Of a DNA stretch of 64,000 nucleotides, positions 45,013-51,794 are shown one piece after another. Both the position numbers and the translations under genes were made by a program. How positions within the stretch are numbered: the stretch's first letter is position 1; every line of letters begins with the position of its first letter. The notes beneath the pieces are model-generated. The model searched no databases, was not told where the DNA came from, and saw nothing but the letters and a program-made list of their open reading frames with translations. The stretch comes from Candidatus Sulfotelmatobacter sp. (GTDB taxonomy: Bacteria; Acidobacteriota; Terriglobia; Terriglobales; Acidobacteriaceae): NCBI GenBank assembly GCA_017883385.1, contig JADGNQ010000015.1, positions 1 through 64,000 of the forward strand, written 5' to 3'.

Positions 45013-45044
45013 CCTCTGTGTTCTCCGTGTCCTCTGTGGTTAAA
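45013..45044. repeat. Half copy of the CACAGAG repeat
   Basis: CCTCTGTGTTCTCCGTGTCC and the following TCTGTGGTTAAA correspond to the right arm of the repeat at 43250-43329. It fills most of the 66-bp gap between the two CRTAC1 genes, just before the ATG at 45055. Confidence 0.6.
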
Positions 45045-45054
45045 TCTTAAGCGA

Positions 45055-48000
45055 ATGACTCTCCGAATCTCAGTCGCTCTCACCGGCGTACTCCTCGCCG
45101 CTTTTGGCCTGTTCTCATCCGGTCCGCAATCCCAACCCAAAGTCAATCCCGTGGAAGCCGCGCGCTTGAACAATCTCGGAGTCGCTTATATGAACCAGCA
45201 GCTTTTCGAGAAGGGGTTGAAAGAGTTCCAGCAAGCTTCGGAGGCCGATCCCCGGTTGGCGATTGCCCGACTCAACGTTGGTGTCGCGTACCTGAACCTG
45301 CAGAAGGTGGACGAAGCCAAGGCCGCACTGGAAGCCGCGCTCAAGCAGGATCCGAAGAATCCGAACGCCTGGTACGGACTCGGTTTGCTGGCTAAGAATA
45401 CCGGCGACGCACCGGCGGCGATCGATGCGTTCAAGCGTGTGACCGAGATCGACGCAGACGACGCCGACACTTGGTATTTTCTGGGCACGGCCTATGTGCA
45501 GGCCAAGCAGTTTCCTCAAGCTATCGAGGCCTTCGAGCGCGCGTTGAAACTCAACCCGCTGCACGCCTCGGCCGAGTTCGGATTGTCGCGGGCGTACCAG
45601 CAATCCGCCGACGTGGACCACGCCCGCGAGCATCTGAAGAAATTCCAGTACATCACACAGAACAAGATTGGCGCGCCCATGAGCCTGGCCTACGGCGAGC
45701 AGGGCCAGTACTCGCGCGCGGTGGAGTCACCGAGCGCGGTGCTGAAAGCGCCGGCGCCGATCAAGGTGTGGTTTGTGGACGTGACAAAGGAAGCGGGATT
45801 GATCACGAGCGGCGCTCCGGGCGGGGCACGGGACATACCCTCAGCAGTCGGGTCGGGCGCATGCTTCCTGGACTATGACGGCGATGGCAAGATCGACATT
45901 CTCTTACCTGACAACGGCGCGCAAGCAGGGATGTCGCTCTATCGCAACCTGGGTAACGGGAAGTTTGAAGATGTGACCAAGAAGGCTGGTCTCGATCCGA
46001 CCGTGCACGCGATAGGGTGCACCGCGGGAGATTACGACAACGATGGCGCCACGGATCTTGCCGTGAGTTCTGTTTCTGGCGTGGTGTTGCTGCACAACGA
46101 GAAGAACGGCACCTTTAAAGATGTCACGAAGGACGCCGGGATGATTCCGAAGGCCGTCGCGAGTACGCCCGCGATTGGAGTGCCGCTCGGCATTACCTTC
46201 ATCGACTACGATCACGACGGCGACGTTGACGTTTACGTCACGAAAGCCCTGCCAGAAGGGGCGCTACAGTCGTCGGGGAAGATCTGGTCTGAACAGATGC
46301 CGCCGGTCGGATCCAACGTGATGTGGCGCAACAACGGGAATGGGACTTTCACGGAAGTCACATCCGAGGTCGGCCTGCTTGGGAACACTGCCAGCGTCGC
46401 GGCAGTTGGCACCGACTACAACAACGACCGCGCAGTGGACGTTGTTCTAACTGGCGGGCCAAAAGGAGCCACGGTATTTGAGAACCCCCGTGAAGGGATG
46501 TTTGCCATCCACGAAGTCTCGTCTGAGCGGATGCACGCACCAGCAGTCGGCGTTGCCGTTCTTGACTTCGATCATGATGGCTGGATGGACTTGGCTTTCA
46601 CGCATTGGGGGAACCCGGGCCTCACGCTTTGGCGTAACAATCACGCCAAGACCTTCGAGCAGGTGAAACTTCCCGAGACCAACTGGGTCCGCGCCTACGG
46701 CGTCGCCGCCTTCGACTACGACAACGACGGCTGGGTCGATCTCGTCGCGGTCGGCGAGACGAAAGATGGCAAAGGCGAAATCCGCCTCTTCCGCAATCTC
46801 GGGCCGGACGGCTTCAAGGACGTCACCACCGACGTTGGCCTCGACAAGATTCAGCTCAAAGATCCGCGCGCCATCATCACCGGCGACTACGACGGCGACG
46901 GCGCCACCGATCTGCTCATCACGCAGAATCACGGGCCTGCCGTGCTGTTGCGCAATGAAGGTGGCAACCAGAATCACTGGCTGCGGCTCTCGCTCAAGGG
47001 ACTGAACGACAACAAGTCGGCCATCGGCACCAAGGCTGAAGTCTTTTCCGGCGGCAACCGGCAGAAATTTGAAATCTATGGCTCGAATGGCTACCTCGGC
47101 CAGAGCTCGACCGACATCGTTGTTGGCCTGGGCGACTCCAAAGACGCCGACATCGTGCGCATGATGTGGCCGACGGGTGTGCTGCAAGACGAAATCCAGG
47201 TCGCCGGAGACAAGCAGCAAGACTTCCTCGAGATCGACCGCCGCGGTAGTTCGTGCCCCACGCTCTTCGTCTGGAATGGCGAGCGCTATGAGTTTGTCGC
47301 CGACATGCTAGGCGCGGGTGTGGTCGGCCACTGGATTGGGCCCGGCCAGCGCGACATTCCGCGGCCGGTTGAGTGGATCAAGGTTGATCGCAACATGATT
47401 CTGGAAAAAGATGGTCTCCACATTGCGAAATCATCATGTCATCCTGAGCGAAGCGAAGGACCTATGCAATTCGCAGCCAGTTGCACAGATCCTTCGCCGC
47501 AAAAAGCTGCGGCTCAGGATGATAAAGGCCTTGGGAACACGAGCAAGACTCTCAGCTTCCGCTTCATGGAACCGCTGGAGGAAGCCGTCTACCTCGATCA
47601 GGTACGGCTGCTGGCGGTGGATCATCCAGCGGATGTCGACGTCTATCCCAATGAGTATTTCGCGTCGAACCCGCCGTATCCTCCATTCAAGGTGGTGGTG
47701 AGCCGCGACGCGCGTCCACCGGCCGGAGCGTGGGACGAGCACGGTCACAACGTGCTGCCCGATCTGCTGGCGCACCGCTACTTCGGCGACTTTGCGCTGA
47801 CGCAGTTTCAGGGATTCGCCCAGCCGCACACCCTCACGCTCGATCTGGGTGAGCCTTACCATGGCGGACCGCTGTGGCTGTTGCTCCACGGCGAGGTCGA
47901 GTATTTTTCGGCGAACAGCATGTATGCCGCGTCGCAAGCGGGCGTGCAGGCTTTTGCTCCTTACATTGAGGCGCTTGGCTCTGACGGCAAATGGAGACGG

Positions 48001-48687
48001 GTGATCGACGACATGGGTTTTCCCGCCGGCGGCCCGCGCACCATGACGGCCGATCTCAGCGGCAAGCTGCCGCCGGGCACGCAGAAGATTCGCCTCACGA
48101 CCAATCTACAGGTTTATTGGGACAGCATCCTGATTGACCGCACGCCGCAGAAGTCGCGCGATCAAGCGCAGAATCCTCGTCTGACGCCGGTTCCGCTGGT
48201 CAGCGCCGATTTACGGTTCCACGGATATCCGCTGAAGATCGAAGGCAAGCCCGCGGGGAACGTGCAGTACGTCTACGAGAAGACGAGCGCCACCGGGCCT
48301 TACACCCGTCCCTTCGGCACCTACACGCGTTACGGCGACGTGCTCGCGCTGCTGACGGCAACCGACGACAAACTGGCCGTATTCGGATCGGGTGACGAAG
48401 TGCGGCTCGACTTCGATCCTTCGAATCTGCCGTCGCTGCCCAAGGGCTGGGTGCGGGATTATTTCTTCGCGGCCAACGGCTACGAAAAGGACATGGACTT
48501 CTACGCCGCCGAGGGAAATTTCGTCGCGCCTCTGCCGTTCTTGAGCATGGGTGAATATCCGTACACGCCGAAAAAGTCATTCCCGCTCGATGACGCGCAC
48601 GTGAATTATCTTCTTGAGTACAACACTCGGCACATGTCAGGGAATGAGCAGCGCGGGTATTGGTTCGACTACGGCGAGAATCGATAG
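45055..48687 (+). CDS. Large secreted TPR-CRTAC1 protein with an in-frame repeat insertion
   Basis: A 1210-residue exported protein. A signal peptide (about 1-25) is followed by TPR repeats (about 35-205: LNNLGVAYMNQQLFEKGLKE, YGLGLLAKNTGDAPAAIDAF, YFLGTAYVQAKQFPQAIEAF). VCBS repeats follow (about 245-640: DYDGDGKID, DYDNDGATD, DYDHDGDVD, DFDHDGWMD, DYDNDGWVD, DYDGDGATD), then an ASPIC/UnbV domain (about 640-720) and a C-terminal region of about 480 residues starting CPTLFVWNGERYEFVADMLG, of unknown function. About residues 795-823 (KSSCHPERSEGP ... AAAQDDKG) are encoded by a palindromic interspersed repeat that keeps the frame open. Third gene of the pentaheme cytochrome operon, 66 bp after the second. 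Confidence 0.9.
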   Translation: MTLRISVALTGVLLAAFGLFSSGPQSQPKVNPVEAARLNNLGVAYMNQQLFEKGLKEFQQASEADPRLAIARLNVGVAYLNLQKVDEAKAALEAALKQDPKNPNAWYGLGLLAKNTGDAPAAIDAFKRVTEIDADDADTWYFLGTAYVQAKQFPQAIEAFERALKLNPLHASAEFGLSRAYQQSADVDHAREHLKKFQYITQNKIGAPMSLAYGEQGQYSRAVESPSAVLKAPAPIKVWFVDVTKEAGLITSGAPGGARDIPSAVGSGACFLDYDGDGKIDILLPDNGAQAGMSLYRNLGNGKFEDVTKKAGLDPTVHAIGCTAGDYDNDGATDLAVSSVSGVVLLHNEKNGTFKDVTKDAGMIPKAVASTPAIGVPLGITFIDYDHDGDVDVYVTKALPEGALQSSGKIWSEQMPPVGSNVMWRNNGNGTFTEVTSEVGLLGNTASVAAVGTDYNNDRAVDVVLTGGPKGATVFENPREGMFAIHEVSSERMHAPAVGVAVLDFDHDGWMDLAFTHWGNPGLTLWRNNHAKTFEQVKLPETNWVRAYGVAAFDYDNDGWVDLVAVGETKDGKGEIRLFRNLGPDGFKDVTTDVGLDKIQLKDPRAIITGDYDGDGATDLLITQNHGPAVLLRNEGGNQNHWLRLSLKGLNDNKSAIGTKAEVFSGGNRQKFEIYGSNGYLGQSSTDIVVGLGDSKDADIVRMMWPTGVLQDEIQVAGDKQQDFLEIDRRGSSCPTLFVWNGERYEFVADMLGAGVVGHWIGPGQRDIPRPVEWIKVDRNMILEKDGLHIAKSSCHPERSEGPMQFAASCTDPSPQKAAAQDDKGLGNTSKTLSFRFMEPLEEAVYLDQVRLLAVDHPADVDVYPNEYFASNPPYPPFKVVVSRDARPPAGAWDEHGHNVLPDLLAHRYFGDFALTQFQGFAQPHTLTLDLGEPYHGGPLWLLLHGEVEYFSANSMYAASQAGVQAFAPYIEALGSDGKWRRVIDDMGFPAGGPRTMTADLSGKLPPGTQKIRLTTNLQVYWDSILIDRTPQKSRDQAQNPRLTPVPLVSADLRFHGYPLKIEGKPAGNVQYVYEKTSATGPYTRPFGTYTRYGDVLALLTATDDKLAVFGSGDEVRLDFDPSNLPSLPKGWVRDYFFAANGYEKDMDFYAAEGNFVAPLPFLSMGEYPYTPKKSFPLDDAHVNYLLEYNTRHMSGNEQRGYWFDYGENR
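47438..47523 (+). repeat. CATCCT-family palindromic repeat inserted in frame in a coding sequence
   Basis: TCATCCTGAG (47439-47448) and CTCAGGATGA (47513-47522) are perfect inverted repeats flanking about 64 bp. The left part GAGCGAAGCGAAGGACCT matches the intergenic copy at 37874-37973. Translated in the gene's frame it gives CHPERSEGP. Confidence 0.85.
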
Positions 48688-48769
48688 GGACGTCGCCAAA
48701 GACCAAGCGTCTACGGAAACGTTTTAATATTGACATTCTCGCCCCGTCCATAATCCAATAGCCGGGCCC

Positions 48770-50242
48770 ATGGAAAATACTCCTGCGTCCTCCTCTGCCG
48801 CCACCCGGCTCCGTCGCACCCTCACGCTTTGGGACCTGATCCTCTACGGAATCATCGTGATTCAGCCTGTGGCTCCCATGTCTGTGTTTGGCGTGCTCAG
48901 CGACAGCGGTCACGGACACGTCGTCACCACACTCCTCATCGCAATGGTAGCCATGCTGTTTACTGCCTTCAGTTATGGGCGTATGGCGCGGGCGTATCCA
49001 AGCGCTGGTTCCGCCTTCACCTATGTTGGGCAAGAGATCAATCCGGCCCTTGGTTATGTCACGGGCTGGAGTATGGTCATGGACTACATCCTCAACCCGA
49101 TGATCTGCATTATCTGGTGCAGCCAGCAGGCGTTTGTGTTTGCGCCAGCGATTCCTTACTGGGGTTGGGCTCTCATTTTCGGAGCGGTGTTCACGTTCCT
49201 GAATCTTCAGGGCATTAAGACTTCGGCTCGCGTCAACACCTTACTTGCGGCGGGAATGGGTGCGGTGGTAGCGGTGTTCTTCATGGTGGCCGTCCGCTAC
49301 GTCGGCAGTCATCCGCACGATGGCACGTCATTCTTTACTCGTCCATTCTATGATCCGCAGCTTTGGAACTCGAAAGCGGTGCTGGCCGCTACTTCAATCG
49401 CGGTGCTGAGCTACATCGGATTCGACGGCATTTCCACGCTCTCGGAGGAAGCGGAGAATCCGCGCCGCAACATTCTGCTGGCGACGGTTCTGACCTGCTT
49501 TGTCATCGGCATACTGTCGGCCCTCGAGGTCTACGCGGCACAATTGATTTGGCCCGCAACCCAACCCTTCCCCAATAGCGACACGGCGTTTACGTTTGTC
49601 GCCGGCCGAGCGTGGAAGCCAATGTTCGCCATCGTTGGCTTCACTTTGCTGGTAGCAAATTTCGGCTCTGGTATGGGGGCGCAGATTGGCGCGGCCAGGC
49701 TTCTCTATGGCATGGGACGCAGCAAGGCTCTGCCACAGGCTTTCTTTGGAAAGGTCGATCCCAAGCGGCACGTGCCGCGCAACAATGTCCTCTTTGTCGG
49801 AGCCATAGCTCTGCTTGGAGCATTGCTGGTGAGTTTCGGTTTGTTTAGCTATGGATTGGGCGCGGAGATGCTCAACTTTGGAGCGCTCATCGCCTTCATG
49901 GGCGTGAACCTCGCTGCGTTTGTTCGGTATTATGTCCGCGATGGAAAGCAGAGCGCCGTGCCACCGCTGCTGCTTACAGTGTTGGTGATCGCGTTGGTTC
50001 TGTGGCCGGGTTCGAACTGGACCGTACTGGCTGCGGCGGGAACGGCTTTGGCCATCCTTGCCATATGGACGCCCCCGCTCGCAGGATTCACCATTTGTTT
50101 TTTCCTTTGGAAAAATCTGAGTTGGAAAGCCTGGCTCGTTGGCGGAATCTGGATGGCCGTCGGCATTGCTTTTGGAGCCTGGAAGACGCGCGGCTTCCGC
50201 GGCGACTTGGTGAACTTCGACCTCCCCTCCGAAGAAGAGTGA
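48770..50242 (+). CDS. APC-family amino acid permease
   Basis: A 490-residue inner-membrane protein with about 12 predicted helices and amino acid-polyamine-organocation family features: a start after TLTLWDLILYGIIVIQPVAP, YPSAGSAFTYVGQEINPALG in helix 3, GFDGISTLSEEAENPRRNIL in the helix 6 region, and a C-terminal extension with two hydrophobic segments. By family it imports or exchanges amino acids or amines. The substrate cannot be named. It lies 82 bp after the TPR-CRTAC1 gene and is convergent with an AraC regulator across a 4-bp gap. Confidence 0.9.
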   Translation: MENTPASSSAATRLRRTLTLWDLILYGIIVIQPVAPMSVFGVLSDSGHGHVVTTLLIAMVAMLFTAFSYGRMARAYPSAGSAFTYVGQEINPALGYVTGWSMVMDYILNPMICIIWCSQQAFVFAPAIPYWGWALIFGAVFTFLNLQGIKTSARVNTLLAAGMGAVVAVFFMVAVRYVGSHPHDGTSFFTRPFYDPQLWNSKAVLAATSIAVLSYIGFDGISTLSEEAENPRRNILLATVLTCFVIGILSALEVYAAQLIWPATQPFPNSDTAFTFVAGRAWKPMFAIVGFTLLVANFGSGMGAQIGAARLLYGMGRSKALPQAFFGKVDPKRHVPRNNVLFVGAIALLGALLVSFGLFSYGLGAEMLNFGALIAFMGVNLAAFVRYYVRDGKQSAVPPLLLTVLVIALVLWPGSNWTVLAAAGTALAILAIWTPPLAGFTICFFLWKNLSWKAWLVGGIWMAVGIAFGAWKTRGFRGDLVNFDLPSEEE

Positions 50243-50246
50243 CAAT

Positions 50247-51032
50247 TTAGGTTTGCCGCGGAAGGGTTGCAAAATAGCGTTTGGGTGTAGTGCCCAGCGC
50301 TTTTCTGAACATGGCAATGAACGCGCTGGGCGTGCTGTAGCCGGCTTCGGCGGCGGCATGGGAGATCTTCTCTCCGGCGGCCAGCAGTTGCAGAGACCGC
50401 ATCAGCCGCAGCTGTTGGCGCCACTTTCCCAGTGACAGGCGTGTCTCCTGCTGGAACAATCTCTCAATCGTCCGCTTGCTTGCCCCGGCCTGCCGGCAGG
50501 CTTCCTCCAAAGAGCACGAGTCTCCCGGATCGCTCTGCAGAGTTGCGGCCACACGCGCAGCCCGCGGATCCGACACGCTCGGCAGTTGCAGCGGAACCGC
50601 CTGTACGGTTTCGAGTTGGTCGAGGAATACGTCAATCAGATGCGCCTGGACCTTCGATCGCCTGCTCAACCTCTCATGCGTGCACAAGTGCAGGATTAAC
50701 TGCTGCAGAAAGGGTGAAACGTTCACCACGCAGCACGCGCGCGGAAGGCTCTGCACCATGCGCGCCCGCAGGTAGATCGTCCGCATGGAAACCGCCCCGG
50801 AAATGACGATGCTGTGCGGCGTGGTGGCCGGTATCCAGACGGCGCGTTGAGCCGGGACGACCCAGATTCCGACGCTGGTTTGCACGGCCATGACTCCTTG
50901 AGATGCATAGACGAGCTGATCCTCAGGGTGGGAGTGCTCGGGGATGACGTGGCCGTGGCGAAGTTCGAAGGATAGAGCCGTCACGGGTGAGGGCAGCGGC
51001 GGACATCGGTGGACGGCATGTCGTATTTTCAC
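50247..51032 (-). CDS. AraC family regulator with N-terminal cupin domain
   Basis: A 261-residue regulator from a GTG at 51032 with GAGAA upstream. A longer start at 51119 would leave only about 20 bp to the divergent gene, with no room for promoters, so the shorter start is preferred. The N-terminal half is a cupin-like sensor (HGHVIPEHSHPEDQLVYASQ, GVMAVQTSVGIWVVPAQRAV, WIPATTPHSIVISG), typical of the NimR/YdeO-like subgroup. The C-terminal half holds two helix-turn-helix motifs (SLEEACRQAGASKRTIERLF, then ISHAAAEAGYSTPSAFIAMF, RKALGTTPKRYF). These proteins usually repress a neighbouring efflux or metabolism gene. Possible targets are the convergent APC permease or the divergent VOC gene. 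Confidence 0.88.
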   Translation of the reverse strand: MKIRHAVHRCPPLPSPVTALSFELRHGHVIPEHSHPEDQLVYASQGVMAVQTSVGIWVVPAQRAVWIPATTPHSIVISGAVSMRTIYLRARMVQSLPRACCVVNVSPFLQQLILHLCTHERLSRRSKVQAHLIDVFLDQLETVQAVPLQLPSVSDPRAARVAATLQSDPGDSCSLEEACRQAGASKRTIERLFQQETRLSLGKWRQQLRLMRSLQLLAAGEKISHAAAEAGYSTPSAFIAMFRKALGTTPKRYFATLPRQT

Positions 51033-51140
51033 AGTGTCGTATTCTCGCTGTTCATTGTCAAAATAGCGTAATGACGAAATCCGCGCAATCGCATAGTCTT
51101 GCTTCCACGTCGGGGACATTGAGTCGACGAGGAGGCGGTG

Positions 51141-51515
51141 ATGCTAGGAACTACCAACATTGTCGCGTGTGTTCCGATCAAGGATGCGGAGAAGGCGCGG
51201 GTGTTTTACGAGGGCGTGCTGGGGTTGCGCTTCGTCAAGGATGACGGATTCGCCCTCGTGTTTGATGCGAACGGAATTATGGTGAGGGCGGCGAAGATGA
51301 AAGAGGTTACGCCCGTTCCGTTCACCGTGTTGGGGTGGCAAGTGACGAAGATCGAGGATATGGTGCGCGCGCTTCAGAAAAGAGGCGTACAGTTTGAAAT
51401 CTTCGGATTCTTCAAGCAGGACGAACTAGGGATCTGGACCGCGCCCACCGGAGACAAAGTGGCGTGGTTCAAGGATCCCGATGGGAACATCCTCTCGGTT
51501 TCCGAGCACGTTTGA
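51141..51515 (+). CDS. VOC-family (glyoxalase/dioxygenase-fold) protein
   Basis: A 124-residue cytoplasmic protein with one vicinal-oxygen-chelate domain: IVACVPIKDAEKARVFYEGV, LGLRFVKDDGFALVFDANGI, DKVAWFKDPDGNILSVSEHV. The strand pattern beta-alpha-beta-beta-beta occurs twice. A GGAGG sits before ATG 51141; the GTG immediately before it is a less likely start. Substrates in this family range from methylglyoxal adducts to antibiotics and cannot be assigned. It is divergent from the AraC regulator. Confidence 0.88.
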   Translation: MLGTTNIVACVPIKDAEKARVFYEGVLGLRFVKDDGFALVFDANGIMVRAAKMKEVTPVPFTVLGWQVTKIEDMVRALQKRGVQFEIFGFFKQDELGIWTAPTGDKVAWFKDPDGNILSVSEHV

Positions 51516-51605
51516 GGCGGGATCGGGGCTGCGCCCGGTTGCGGCGGGTCCTCCACATGGGCACGGGGAGCGTCCCAGCGTTTCAACGCCGGGTCAGTGG
51601 ACGGG

Positions 51606-51749
51606 AGACGGTTCCGTCCCGGAAGGACGGTTGAAATAGGCATAGGCTGTACGCGGGCGTTTTAGCCGTGCCTCCAGCACGGATCGCCCGCGCGCCGTCG
51701 CATCCCGCCAGTGAACTGGCGGGCTACTATCGGTGGTCCCTCCGGGACC
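51606..51749. repeat. Cluster of four tandem palindromes
   Basis: Between the VOC gene and the convergent GH2 gene are four hairpins in a row: CCGTCC/GGACGG (51614-51630); a nested pair GCGGGCG/CGCCCGC with inner CCGTG/CACGG (51653-51691); CCCGCCAGT/ACTGGCGGG (51704-51723); and GGTCCC/GGGACC (51735-51749). The arms are perfect and no coding frame is plausible. It resembles a mosaic of repetitive extragenic palindromes and may also end transcription from both sides. Confidence 0.75.
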
Positions 51750-51794
51750 GCGCCTAATCAACGACGCAATTCCCCGATTACACAATTACCCAAT

